Positions 38,185 to 48,893 of a DNA stretch of 64,000 bases are shown here, in pieces (the stretch's first letter is position 1; the number at the start of each line of letters is the position of its first letter). Under the pieces are notes generated by a model, which saw only the letters and a program-made list of their open reading frames with translations, made no database searches and was not told the origin of the DNA. The stretch comes from Azoarcus sp. PA01 (GTDB taxonomy: Bacteria; Pseudomonadota; Gammaproteobacteria; Burkholderiales; Rhodocyclaceae). The stretch spans positions 496,001 through 560,000 of the forward strand of contig LARU01000002.1 of the NCBI GenBank assembly GCA_001274695.2, in the 5' to 3' direction. The translations under genes were made by a program, and so were the position numbers.

Positions 38185-39375
38185 CTAGAACCCTGTCCGG
38201 AAGGCGCGACTGGTGAAGAAAATGCCGCTCGGGCTGGCGGCCGGGAGTTCGGCACGCTTGTCGCGCTTCGCTGTCCCGTAGATCACGACCTTGTTGTCGT
38301 CACGCGCAGACACCCAGACCTCCTCGCCTTTCGGGGCGAATTCCATATGGAGAATGGCCCGACCTGGCTGCAGCGTATCGACTATGTTGTTCTGGATGGT
38401 ATCGATCACCTGGACCCAGCCGTTGTCCGGGAAGGCGAAATTGACCCACACTTCGCGGCCGTCGGGCCTCGCCATCACGAACACCGGCTGGCTCTTGACC
38501 GGAATCCGCGCGATCTCCTTCCAGCTGCCGAGCTCGACGACCAGGACCTCGTGACGGCCGATCGCCGGCAGATAGGCACGTCCCCCGGCAACGGCCCAGC
38601 CGCGCAGGTGCGGCATCTTGTACACCGGCAACGCCTGCTCGCCCCGGCCGTAGCCGGGCAGGATGGTGCGCACGCCCTTTTCGGCATGCCACAGGTCGAG
38701 CATCGACAGACCGTCCTCGCCGAACAGCCCGGCAATGTAGTAGCGCCCGTCCGGCGTCACCAGCGCATCGTACGGCTGCTTGCCGGACGGGTAACGCTCG
38801 GTTTTCGGATGCTGCGGATCGGACAGATCGGTGACGCGGATTTCGTTCGCGTCGAACAGCGAATAGACGAAACGGTTGCCCGGCAGATCGGCCAGGCCGA
38901 CGACTTTCGAGCGCTTGCCATCGGGGCCGTAGGCGGCCGGCACGTCGGCGAGCAGTTCGAGCGTGCCCGCGTCGAAAGCCTTGATTCCGCCGGGTTCGTA
39001 GTTCTGCGCGACGAGGATTCGTCCGTCCTGGGAAATCGCGCCGCCGATCGCGTTGCCGGCCTGTACCACGCGGTTCGCGATCGTCGCGGTGAGGAGATCG
39101 ACTTTGGTCAGCCCCCCGTCGCGACCGAACACGTAGGCATAACGGCTGTCGCGGGAAAACACCACCGATGCATGGGACAGATCGCCGAGGCCGGAAACTT
39201 GCGCGAGCGCCCGGCGCTGCGTCGTCTCGATGACCTGCAACCGTCCGGTCGCACGCTCGACGATGACGCCGAGATCGCCGGTGCCACGCAAGGCGACCGG
39301 CGGTTGGGACGCGCACGCCGACAGCAGGAGCATCGCGACTGTCAATGCTGCACGCTTCACTTTGCTTCCGGGCAT
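38185..39375 (-). CDS. nirF: NirF, haem d1 biosynthesis lipoprotein
   Basis: A 396-residue propeller protein related to the d1 domain of NirS. The N-terminus MPGSKVKRAALTVAMLLLSA-CASQPP has a lipobox (LSAC), so it is a periplasm-facing lipoprotein. It binds d1 and acts late in its synthesis. Start at 39375 has GAGAGA upstream. It follows nirC and is joined to nirDL by four bases. Confidence 0.93.
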   Translation of the reverse strand: MPGSKVKRAALTVAMLLLSACASQPPVALRGTGDLGVIVERATGRLQVIETTQRRALAQVSGLGDLSHASVVFSRDSRYAYVFGRDGGLTKVDLLTATIANRVVQAGNAIGGAISQDGRILVAQNYEPGGIKAFDAGTLELLADVPAAYGPDGKRSKVVGLADLPGNRFVYSLFDANEIRVTDLSDPQHPKTERYPSGKQPYDALVTPDGRYYIAGLFGEDGLSMLDLWHAEKGVRTILPGYGRGEQALPVYKMPHLRGWAVAGGRAYLPAIGRHEVLVVELGSWKEIARIPVKSQPVFVMARPDGREVWVNFAFPDNGWVQVIDTIQNNIVDTLQPGRAILHMEFAPKGEEVWVSARDDNKVVIYGTAKRDKRAELPAASPSGIFFTSRAFRTGF

Positions 39376-39425
39376 CGTCCGTCTCTCTTTGTCGGGCAGG
39401 TTTGTGCCGGCCGGCCAAGGGCTCA

Positions 39426-39797
39426 TTACCGCGTCCCCGCCGTCCGTTGGGCGGATTGCGGGCCGCCATCCGCGGGAAAGCCTTCGAGGAGCCGTTCCAC
39501 GACCCATGCAGCTTCCGATTCCTCGATCAGGCCGCGAAACGGCGGCATCGGTGTGCCGGGGCGGCCCCCGATAATCGTCGCGACCAGTCCCTCCGAAGGT
39601 TTGCCCCGCAGCGCCGCCGGGGTGAGAGCCGGGCCGAGGCCGCCCTGCAAGGTCAGCCCGTGACACGATCCGCAGTCCTGGCGAACCATATGCACCAGCT
39701 CGCGCTGCCGCTTGTCGTCGGGGGCGGGACCCTGGGCGTGGACCGGGACAACCAGCGCCGGAAGGAAAGCCGCGATCAGGATGCTTCGACAGAACAC
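39426..39797 (-). CDS. nirC: NirC, small periplasmic cytochrome c55X
   Basis: A 123-residue cytochrome with signal sequence (FCRSILIAAFLPALVVPVHA) and CGSCH (42-46), plus a distal Met in GTPMPPFRG. It can donate electrons to NirS and is thought to serve haem d1 maturation. GTG at 39797 has GAGG nine bases upstream; a GTG at 39821 is possible but less well placed. First gene of nirC-F-DL-G-H, divergent from nirE. Confidence 0.87.
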   Translation of the reverse strand: MFCRSILIAAFLPALVVPVHAQGPAPDDKRQRELVHMVRQDCGSCHGLTLQGGLGPALTPAALRGKPSEGLVATIIGGRPGTPMPPFRGLIEESEAAWVVERLLEGFPADGGPQSAQRTAGTR

Positions 39798-39883
39798 GCT
39801 CGGGTCCTCGTCAGTCCGCACTGGAAAGGTTGGCCATCACGGACGGGAGGCGAGACGCCGACCTGATCCGCTCAGCTATGAGT

Positions 39884-39956
39884 GCAGTATCGTGCCGACA
39901 TAGCCTGGCCCTCCTTGATATCGGTTAATTTCCCGGACGGTAAGTAGGGATAAAGT
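39884..39956. promoter_or_regulatory. Shared FNR/DNR-type box between nirC and nirE-nirS2
   Basis: TTGAT-ATCG-GTTAA (39915-39928) lies in the 237-bp divergent gap. To the left, GATACT (39884-39889, minus strand) is 25 bp away; to the right, TAAAGT (39951-39956, plus strand) is 22 bp away. Both fit a box centred near -41.5, so one site could activate both units. The flanks match those of the nirS1 box (TCCTTGATAT and TTTCCC). Confidence 0.75.
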
Positions 39957-40034
39957 GGCGACGCCCGAACGTCCTGTTCGCGCCATTCGAACCGCCGCGG
40001 AGCACCGATTCGCGGCACACGCGGAGAGCCATTC

Positions 40035-40865
40035 ATGAGCAAGCATATCGGCGGCTTCGATCCTTCGGGAGAGGATCCCGATAAACCGGCAGCATGCGGA
40101 CGACCGGGCAAGGTGTATCTGGTCGGGGCCGGCCCCGGCGATCCGGAGCTTCTCACGCTGAAAGCGGCACGCCTGCTGTCGAAGGCGCAGGCTGTCGTCT
40201 ATGATCACCTTGTCGGCGAGGAAATCCTCAACCTCGCCAATCCGGCGGCAAGGATGATCTATGCGGGCAAAGAGGCGGGATACCATTCATTGCCGCAGCA
40301 CCGGATCAACGGTCTGCTGGTCGATCTCGCCCGCAGCGGGCTCGAGGTCGTGCGGTTGAAAGGGGGCGATCCGTTCATGTTCGGTCGCGGCGGCGAAGAG
40401 GTGGAAGAGCTGCTCGAATCCGGGATCGAATGCGAAGTCATCCCCGGGATCACCGCGGCATGCGGGATATCCGCCTGTACCGGCATCCCGTTGACGCATC
40501 GCGACCACGCACGCTCGGTGATCTTCACGACCGGACATCTAAAGGACGACACAGTCAATCTCGACTGGCCGGCGCTGGCCCGGCCGAACCAGACGGTCGT
40601 CATCTACATGGGGCTTGGCGCGCTCGACATCATCTGCCAGCAGCTGATCGCCCATGGACTTGCGCCCGATACGCCGGCGGCGGTTGTGCATGCCGGCACC
40701 ACGAACAGGCAAATCACCGTGAGCGACCGACTCGACCAGCTCGCGGCGGCCGTGAAACGCGCCCAGCTCAAGTCGCCGGCGCTGATCATGATCGGGTCGG
40801 TCGTGTCGCTGCACGCGCTGCTTGGCAATGGAACGGCAATCGAGGAACTCGCGCTGACGGGGTGA
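40035..40865 (+). CDS. nirE: Uroporphyrinogen-III C-methyltransferase (NirE/CobA)
   Basis: A 276-residue SUMT: VYLVGAGPGDPELLTLKAAR (about residues 27-46), VVRLKGGDPFMFGRGGEE and CEVIPGITAACGISA. It methylates uroporphyrinogen III twice to give precorrin-2, the branch point to sirohaem and d1. No CysG-type oxidase/chelatase domain is attached. Its pairing with nirS2 makes a d1-specific role (nirE) likely. Confidence 0.94.
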   Translation: MSKHIGGFDPSGEDPDKPAACGRPGKVYLVGAGPGDPELLTLKAARLLSKAQAVVYDHLVGEEILNLANPAARMIYAGKEAGYHSLPQHRINGLLVDLARSGLEVVRLKGGDPFMFGRGGEEVEELLESGIECEVIPGITAACGISACTGIPLTHRDHARSVIFTTGHLKDDTVNLDWPALARPNQTVVIYMGLGALDIICQQLIAHGLAPDTPAAVVHAGTTNRQITVSDRLDQLAAAVKRAQLKSPALIMIGSVVSLHALLGNGTAIEELALTG

Positions 40866-40919
40866 GTTCCTCGGCAACCAATACCGGGCAGAGGCGTTGC
40901 GCCACCAGTTCTTCCCTGA

Positions 40920-42665
<1,746 letters not shown>

Positions 42666-42704
42666 GGTTGTGCGGCGGAGGGCGCCGCCGACTGTCCAAC
42701 CCGC

Positions 42705-42732
42705 ACGGCCAGCTTCATGCTGGCCGTTTTTT
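42705..42732 (+). terminator. Terminator after nirS2
   Basis: ACGGCCAGC-TTCAT-GCTGGCCGT, a perfect 9-bp stem with TTTTTT following, 39 bp past the nirS2 stop. Confidence 0.92.
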
Positions 42733-42762
42733 CAACCTTCCATGTTCAACCTTCCACGCCGA

Positions 42763-43005
42763 TCATTTGCGCAGGCGGGTCACGATGAACAGAATGACTA
42801 TCGCGCCGACGAGCGCGCCGATGAAGCCGGCCGGCTCGCCCGGCCGGTACAGGCCGAGGAACTGTCCGCCGTAGGTCGCGAGCATCGCTCCGGCGATGCC
42901 CAGCAGCGTCGTCATGATGATCCCGAGGCCGTCCTTGCCGGGATGCAGCAGCCGTGCAAGGAGTCCGACGATGAAGCCGATGATGATGGTCCCGATGATC
43001 GACAT
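42763..43005 (-). CDS. GlsB/YeaQ/YmgE-family small membrane protein
   Basis: An 80-residue protein with three hydrophobic segments: IIGTIIIGFIVGLLARLLHPG, GIIMTTLLGIAGAMLATYGG and GFIGALVGAIVILFIVTR. Family members (transglycosylase-associated, stress-induced) have no known reaction. AAGGAGAT places the start at the second ATG (43005). Convergent with nirS2. Confidence 0.88.
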   Translation of the reverse strand: MSIIGTIIIGFIVGLLARLLHPGKDGLGIIMTTLLGIAGAMLATYGGQFLGLYRPGEPAGFIGALVGAIVILFIVTRLRK

Positions 43006-43024
43006 GAGCATATCTCCTTGAGGT

Positions 43025-43813
43025 TCAGACTCCGGGCCAGGCAGCGAGGAACTGCTTCCAGTGGGGCGCATCGATGCGCGCGAGCGCTTCGCGCACGACC
43101 GCGAGTTCGGCGGCGTGGGACGCCGCATCGAGTTGCCCGCGCATGCGCTGAAAACCCAGGTACACCAAATAGGTATTGACGACATCGGTTTCACAGTAAT
43201 CGCGGATTTCCGCCGCGCGCCCGTCCTGCCACGCCGACCACACCGCGGAACCGTCCATGCCGAGCTTGCCGGGAAACCCCATCAGCTTCGCCAGCTCGTC
43301 GAGCGGTGCGTTCGCGCGCGGCTGATACAGCGCGAGCAGATCCATCAGGTCGAGGTGCCGGCTCTGATAGCGGCCGATGTAATTGTTCCATTTGAAATCG
43401 CGCGAATCCTGGTAATCCCCTTCACCCTGGTCCCAGTACCGCGGCGCCGAGACGCCGTGTTTCAGGCCGCGGTAATGCAGCACCGGCAGGTCGAATCCCC
43501 CGCCGTTCCACGACACGATCTGCGGCGTGAAGCGTTCGATGCCGTCGTAGAAGCGCTGGATGATCTCGCCTTCCGTGCACTCCGGCGCCGAGAGCGAGAA
43601 CACGCGGAACTGCGAAGCGTCCCGCAGCACACAGGAAATCGTCACGACGCGCTGCAGGTGATGCGGCAGGAAGTCGCTGCCGTTGGTCGCGCGCCGCTGC
43701 TGGAAAGCGAATTCGGCGACTTCGTAATCGTCGAGATCGTCGGGCAGATCGTTGAGCACGCGAATGCCTTCGACATCCGGGACGGTCTCGATATCGAAGA
43801 CGAGGACCGGCAT
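43025..43813 (-). CDS. PolB-like predicted 3'-5' exonuclease
   Basis: A 262-residue DEDD nuclease related to the exonuclease domain of DNA polymerase B. Exo I is FDIET (D6, E8), Exo II lies in SWNGGGFDLPVL (D about 110) and Exo III in YCETDVVNTYLVY. It should degrade DNA or RNA 3' ends; the in vivo substrate is not known. Coupled by one base to the ydbL homologue upstream. Confidence 0.9.
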   Translation of the reverse strand: MPVLVFDIETVPDVEGIRVLNDLPDDLDDYEVAEFAFQQRRATNGSDFLPHHLQRVVTISCVLRDASQFRVFSLSAPECTEGEIIQRFYDGIERFTPQIVSWNGGGFDLPVLHYRGLKHGVSAPRYWDQGEGDYQDSRDFKWNNYIGRYQSRHLDLMDLLALYQPRANAPLDELAKLMGFPGKLGMDGSAVWSAWQDGRAAEIRDYCETDVVNTYLVYLGFQRMRGQLDAASHAAELAVVREALARIDAPHWKQFLAAWPGV

Positions 43814-44247
43814 CACTTGCGCACCCAACTGCCCTCGCGCTGGATCCACCAGCCCGGTTGGGCGCGATCGATCCAGCGCCGCGCGAACGTGGCGCGCACT
43901 TCCGCCTCCCATTCGGGATGACCATTGGCGCGCGCAATTTCGCGGTAGAGGGCTGCGCGATCGGCGTTTTCAGCCGCGACCAGCGCATTCGCCTGGCCGC
44001 GCTGAGCGAGCGGGACGCCGGAGGCATCGCGCAGGGCGACGTTGCCGTCGGCTGCCAGCCCGACCGCACCCGACCCATACAACGGCGCGAGCTTCGCATG
44101 ACGCTGCTGCATCGACTGCTTGAGCGCCGCGATCGCCGGCGTGTCGATTTCGATGTTCCCCTGTGCGAGCACGAGGCCGGCAAAGCCGAGCAGCACCACG
44201 GCAATCCAGCCGCGAAATCCGGTCAGAGCATTCGTCATCGCATTCAT
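43813..44247 (-). CDS. ydbL: YdbL-family (DUF1318) periplasmic protein
   Basis: A 144-residue exported protein (signal about residues 12-28, ending LVLAQ) with ALKQSMQQRHAKLAPLYGSG and the C-terminal DUF1318-like ANGHPEWEAEVRATFARRWI. In E. coli YdbL accompanies YnbE and YdbH in the lipid-transport assembly. It overlaps the YnbE stop by four bases. Confidence 0.88.
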   Translation of the reverse strand: MNAMTNALTGFRGWIAVVLLGFAGLVLAQGNIEIDTPAIAALKQSMQQRHAKLAPLYGSGAVGLAADGNVALRDASGVPLAQRGQANALVAAENADRAALYREIARANGHPEWEAEVRATFARRWIDRAQPGWWIQREGSWVRK

Positions 44248-44435
44248 TTCGTCTCTCCGTCCGGCTGCGATCGGATCGTCGGGGTCTCGCCTTCGCCCAG
44301 CTGCCAGACGTCTTCGATGATGCGATCCGCGGCTTTTTCCGCGGCGGCCGCGGGAAAATAGATATTGATCGTCACGCAGGCGCCGGCAGTCGCGATCACG
44401 GCGCCGAGCATAGCGACTCTGGGGAATGCGGTCAT
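44244..44435 (-). CDS. ynbE: YnbE-family lipoprotein
   Basis: A 63-residue protein with a lipoprotein-like signal (VAMLGAVIATAGAC, Cys about 20) followed by VTINIYFPAAAAEKAADRII, the YnbE signature. It is the outer-membrane partner that builds an intermembrane bridge with YdbH in E. coli. It lies between the ydbH and ydbL homologues. Confidence 0.88.
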   Translation of the reverse strand: MTAFPRVAMLGAVIATAGACVTINIYFPAAAAEKAADRIIEDVWQLGEGETPTIRSQPDGETK

Positions 44436-44499
44436 TCGGCCTCCTGTTCCTGCCCGCCGCGAGCCGGGCCTGTTGCGGCGAAGCCGCGAATTCCGACTG

Positions 44500-46473
44500 C
44501 TACTGGATGACGGGGGAAGCGTTGGATGCGATCACCCGCTGCAGACGATCGATCAGCTCGTTCCAATCGACGCGCCGATTGTAGCCGATGACATTCAACG
44601 CCGGGATGCCGCCGCCACGCACGAGGTAGTAGCCGTCACCGGGCGCGACAGCGTCATCCAGCCCGTCCATGCGGCATACGCCGTCACGCAGGATGCAGGA
44701 GATACCGATCTCGCGATAGCCGAACGTTTCGAACAGGCCGAGCAGCCCGCGCTGCAGCGCAGCCGCCGCACCCGGCCCGCCGAGCGCGCTGATGTTCTGC
44801 ACCGCGCGCTGGCTGATGCGTCGCGGATAGTTTCCGGGGCTGCTGACGACGCGGGCGTCGAAGCGCACCGGCCGCCAGCGCGCGAGTTCCAGCCCGCGCA
44901 CGTCCGCGTCGACAAAGCCGGAAACGCTGCCGAACGAGAAGGCTTCGGTCAATTGCCCGAGGTCGAGGTGGCGGGCCTGGACGTCCGCATAGAGATGCGA
45001 TGCGACGCCGAACGGTTCGAGCAATTGCAGGCGCGTCGCCTGCAGGTAGCCGCCGAACACCGAAATCACCAGAGCGCCGTCGAGCGTAATTTCGCCCGGC
45101 GCGATGCGCAGCCCCGGCAGCGATGCGCTCAGCACGCCGGACATCGCCGGCAAGCCGGCTGCCTCGGCGAGCAGCGCCATCGAAATCGGCTCGACGACGG
45201 CACCGCCGCTGCCGTGCCAGCCGGTCGCATCGCGCGCGAGCGCCAGCCGCTCGAGGACCAGCGCACCGTCGAGCACCGGGATCGCGACACGGTCGACGTC
45301 GACACCTTGCCCGTCGAGCCGCGCGACAAGCTCGAAGGCGCCCAGCGCGAGCTTCTGCCAGCGGCCGCCGCCGACCGCCAGTCGCGCTTCGGTGCGAGCG
45401 TCGGTGCGCCATGGCACGACGCCGGTCAGCGGCCCGAAACTCAGTTCCTTGTCACTGAGGCTGAAGCCGGCCTCGTCGAATGCAAGATCCACCGCAGTCG
45501 GCACCCCCTCTTCGACTGTCGCTGCGGCGCTGACATGGCCTGAAAACCGCAGCCGGTCCGTTGCGGCCGGTGCAAACGCCGGCGCAAGATAACGCGGACC
45601 GACCACCGCGAGATCGGCGTCAGCGACCGAAAACGCCAGACTTCTCATGGCCAGCGGCTGCAGGCCGATTTCGGCGTTTGCGGTGATCGCGCGCACGCCT
45701 TCGAGTTCGAGGCGCGCGCGCGTCACCGTGAGCACCTCCGCTTCGAGCCGCCCGGCCGCGTCGATGATCGGGCCGGCCACGAGGTACAGCGGATGCAGAT
45801 ACGCTTCGCCGGCGCGCCACGCCACCCGCCCCTGCCAATCCCAGCCGGCGCGCCGGCGCCGCGCCCGTAGATCGATATCCAGGCCCACCCCTTCCGCCGC
45901 CCGCAGCCCATCCGCCTGTTCGAATCCGCCGCCTTCGAGCTTCCCCGACACTTTGATGCGGGCACCGTCGCGCGCCGGGGAATATTCGATGCGACCGGCA
46001 AACCGCCCTGCCGCATTCCAGCTTGCCAAATCGATGAGCTTCCCCAGGCGTGCAACGGAAAGCCCTGCAAGCGACGCCACGATCCGGCCATCCGGACGCA
46101 GCACCACGTCGATCGTTTCGCGGCCGGGCATGCGGAGGTTGAGTTCGCCGCTCTTGTTCACCGTGTCGAAGTGCAGGTCGATCGCCACACGCTCGAACAG
46201 GCCGGGGACGGTCACTAGGCCGCTGCGGCAGCGGACCACGGCACGTTCGAGGTGGAAATCGGGGCAATGGATCGTGACGTCCTGCCAGTCGCGCTGGTCG
46301 ATTGCGAAGCGTTCGATCGCCAGTTCGGCCAGCTCGCCTTCGCCGCCGAGACGGACATGCAGGCCTTCGATGACGAAAACCGGATGCGTGACGCGGCCCA
46401 GGTCGAGTTGCAGGACGCCCGCTCCGGCAAACCCGAACCAAGCCAGGATGAAAAGAACAAAAGCCCAGCGCAT
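44500..46473 (-). CDS. ydbH: YdbH-family AsmA-like intermembrane lipid transport protein
   Basis: A 657-residue protein with one N-terminal helix (RWAFVLFILAWFGFAGAGVL, residues 2-21) and a long beta-rich part typical of AsmA/TamB-like bridges; the C-terminal RAVQNISALGGPGAAAALQRGLLGLFETFGY is well conserved. It is about 220 residues shorter than the E. coli protein (about 880). It probably moves phospholipids to the outer membrane with YnbE. Start at 46473; the upstream frame overlaps cysM. Confidence 0.85.
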   Translation of the reverse strand: MRWAFVLFILAWFGFAGAGVLQLDLGRVTHPVFVIEGLHVRLGGEGELAELAIERFAIDQRDWQDVTIHCPDFHLERAVVRCRSGLVTVPGLFERVAIDLHFDTVNKSGELNLRMPGRETIDVVLRPDGRIVASLAGLSVARLGKLIDLASWNAAGRFAGRIEYSPARDGARIKVSGKLEGGGFEQADGLRAAEGVGLDIDLRARRRRAGWDWQGRVAWRAGEAYLHPLYLVAGPIIDAAGRLEAEVLTVTRARLELEGVRAITANAEIGLQPLAMRSLAFSVADADLAVVGPRYLAPAFAPAATDRLRFSGHVSAAATVEEGVPTAVDLAFDEAGFSLSDKELSFGPLTGVVPWRTDARTEARLAVGGGRWQKLALGAFELVARLDGQGVDVDRVAIPVLDGALVLERLALARDATGWHGSGGAVVEPISMALLAEAAGLPAMSGVLSASLPGLRIAPGEITLDGALVISVFGGYLQATRLQLLEPFGVASHLYADVQARHLDLGQLTEAFSFGSVSGFVDADVRGLELARWRPVRFDARVVSSPGNYPRRISQRAVQNISALGGPGAAAALQRGLLGLFETFGYREIGISCILRDGVCRMDGLDDAVAPGDGYYLVRGGGIPALNVIGYNRRVDWNELIDRLQRVIASNASPVIQ

Positions 46474-46495
46474 CGTGCGCCGGCCGGACCCGAAC

Positions 46496-47386
46496 TCAGC
46501 CCGGAAACACGCCGGTCGACAGATACCGGTCGCCACGATCGCAGATGATGGACACGATCACTGCATTTTCCAGGTCCGCCGCAAGGCGTACGGCAACATG
46601 CATCGCGCCGCCCGACGAGATCCCGGCAAAAATGCCTTCCTCGCGCGCCAGGCGCCGTGTCATTTCCTCGGCGTCGGCCTGGCTCACGTTTTCGAGTGCA
46701 TCGACCCGCGGCTTTTCGTAGATCTTCGGCAGATAGGCTTCGGGCCACTTGCGGATGCCGGGGATCTGCGAACCCTCATCCGGTTGGCAGCCGATGATGC
46801 GGACGGCGCGATTTCTTTCCTTCAGGAAGCGCGAGCAGCCCATGATCGTCCCGGTCGTGCCCATGCTGCTGACGAAGTGCGTGATCCGGCCGCCCGTCTG
46901 CTCCCAGATTTCCGGGCCGGTCGCTTCGTAATGAGAGAGCGGGTTGTCGGGATTCGCGAACTGGTCGAGGATGATTCCCCCGCCTTCGTCGCGCATCCGT
47001 TCGGCGACGTCCCGGGCCATTTCCATGCCGCCGTCGCGCGGAGTGAGCACGAGTTCGGCGCCGAACGCCCGCATCGTCTGGCGCCGCTCGACGCTCTGGT
47101 TTTCGGGCATCACGAGGATCATCCGGTAACCGCGCATCGCCGCGGCCATCGCCAGCGCGATCCCGGTATTTCCGCTGGTCGCCTCGATCAACGTGTCGCC
47201 GGCACGAATCTCGCCGCGCGCTTCCGCATGCACGATCATCGACAGCGCCGGTCGGTCCTTCACCGATCCGGCCGGGTTGTTGCCTTCGAGCTTCGCGAGA
47301 ATGACGTTGTTGCGCCCCGCGCCGATGCGCTTGAGGCGCACCAGCGGCGTGTGGCCCACGTAGTCTTCCAGCGTCTTGTAGTCCAT
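46496..47386 (-). CDS. cysM: Cysteine synthase B
   Basis: A 296-residue PLP enzyme making cysteine from O-acetylserine and sulfide or thiosulfate. The PLP lysine lies in NNPAGSVKDRPA (about K42); ATSGNTGIALAMAAA and SSMGTTGTIMG bind PLP phosphate and substrate. CysM-type (EKPRVDALENVS) rather than CysK. Start MDYKTLEDYVG at 47386. Confidence 0.95.
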   Translation of the reverse strand: MDYKTLEDYVGHTPLVRLKRIGAGRNNVILAKLEGNNPAGSVKDRPALSMIVHAEARGEIRAGDTLIEATSGNTGIALAMAAAMRGYRMILVMPENQSVERRQTMRAFGAELVLTPRDGGMEMARDVAERMRDEGGGIILDQFANPDNPLSHYEATGPEIWEQTGGRITHFVSSMGTTGTIMGCSRFLKERNRAVRIIGCQPDEGSQIPGIRKWPEAYLPKIYEKPRVDALENVSQADAEEMTRRLAREEGIFAGISSGGAMHVAVRLAADLENAVIVSIICDRGDRYLSTGVFPG

Positions 47387-47497
47387 GTCCCTGTGATCCG
47401 GTCTGATTTCGATGGCCCGATAGTAAGCGGGGAGCCCCTTCACGCAAACCCGCGGAGCGGCATAAGCTTATATCGGCAATCGTTCCGGAACGGGAGC

Positions 47498-48820
47498 TCA
47501 GCGCCGTCCGATGCCGTGGTACTCGAGGCCGACCCGTGCCATGACGGACGGTTCGTACATGTTGCGTCCGTCGAACACCACCGCATGCCGCAGCATCTGC
47601 CGGATGCGGATGAAATTGGGGCTGCGGAACTCCTTCCATTCGGTGACGATGATTAACGCATCAGCACCTTCGAGGACCTCCATCGGCCGCTCGGCATACG
47701 CCAGCCGCGGTTCGTCGCCGAAGATGCGCCGCGCCTCGCTCATCGCGACCGGATCGTAGGCGACGAGCGTAGCGCCGCGGCGCAACAGCTCGGCGACGAT
47801 CACCCGGCTCGGTGCGTCCCGCATGTCGTCGGTGTTGGGCTTGAAGGCGAGCCCCCACAGTCCGAAGTGGCAACCCGACAGGTCCTCGCCGAACCGGGCG
47901 ACGATCTTGTCGACGAGACGCAGCTTCTGCGCCTCGTTCGCCGCCTCGACGGCGTTCAGGATCAGCAGATCCTGGCCGCGCTCGTCGCCGGTGTTGATCA
48001 ACGCCTTCACATCCTTCGGAAAGCATGAACCGCCGTAGCCGCAGCCGGGATAGAGAAAGTGCCAGCCGATGCGCGGGTCCGAGCCGATACCCTGACGCAC
48101 GAGTTCAATGTCCGCGCCGAGCGTCTCGGCGAGGTTCGCCAGTTCGTTCATGAAGCTGATGCGGGTCGCAAGCATCGCATTGGCGGCATATTTGGTCAGC
48201 TCGGCGCTCCTGACATCCATCACCAGCATCTTTTCGCGATTGCGCTGAAACGGGCCGTACAGTTCGCGCATCAGCTCGATCGCGCGCTCGTCGTCCGCAC
48301 CGACGATGATCCGGTCGGGGCGCATGAAGTCATCGACCGCCGCGCCTTCCTTCAGGAACTCCGGGTTCGACACGACACTGAACGGAAAATCGGCTTCGCG
48401 CGCCGCCAATTCCGCAACGATCGCCTCGCGAACGCGGTCACCGGTACCCACCGGGACCGTCGACTTATTGACGACGATGCGGTAGCCATCCATGTGCCGG
48501 CCAATGTTTCGCGCCGCCGCAACGACGTACTTCAGATCCGCCGACCCATCCTCGTCGGGCGGCGTTCCGACCGCGATGAACTGCATCGTTCCGTGGCGCG
48601 CCGCCTGTTCGACGTCGGTGGTGAAGAACAGGCGCCCGGCCTCGACGTTGCGGCGCACGATCTCCAGCAGCCCCGGTTCGTGGATCGGAATTCCGCCACC
48701 CTCGAGGATGCTGATCTTGGTCGGATCGACATCCACGCACAGCACATCGTTACCGACGTCCGCGAGGCAGGCCGCGCTGACGAGTCCGACGTAACCGGTA
48801 CCCACGACGGTGACTTTCAT
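47498..48820 (-). CDS. ugd: UDP-glucose 6-dehydrogenase
   Basis: A 440-residue enzyme: N-terminal NAD motif [20 protein letters not shown], catalytic cysteine in [16 protein letters not shown] (about C260) and the C-terminal [17 protein letters not shown]. It makes UDP-glucuronate for surface polysaccharides. It follows lapB by 73 bp. Confidence 0.96.
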   Translation of the reverse strand: MKVTVVGTGYVGLVSAACLADVGNDVLCVDVDPTKISILEGGGIPIHEPGLLEIVRRNVEAGRLFFTTDVEQAARHGTMQFIAVGTPPDEDGSADLKYVVAAARNIGRHMDGYRIVVNKSTVPVGTGDRVREAIVAELAAREADFPFSVVSNPEFLKEGAAVDDFMRPDRIIVGADDERAIELMRELYGPFQRNREKMLVMDVRSAELTKYAANAMLATRISFMNELANLAETLGADIELVRQGIGSDPRIGWHFLYPGCGYGGSCFPKDVKALINTGDERGQDLLILNAVEAANEAQKLRLVDKIVARFGEDLSGCHFGLWGLAFKPNTDDMRDAPSRVIVAELLRRGATLVAYDPVAMSEARRIFGDEPRLAYAERPMEVLEGADALIIVTEWKEFRSPNFIRIRQMLRHAVVFDGRNMYEPSVMARVGLEYHGIGRR

Positions 48821-48893
48821 GAATCGTCCTCAAGCGGAAGAAACATCAAACCGCCGGGCGAGCCGTGCGACCGGCGACACCTCTCACAGGCGT

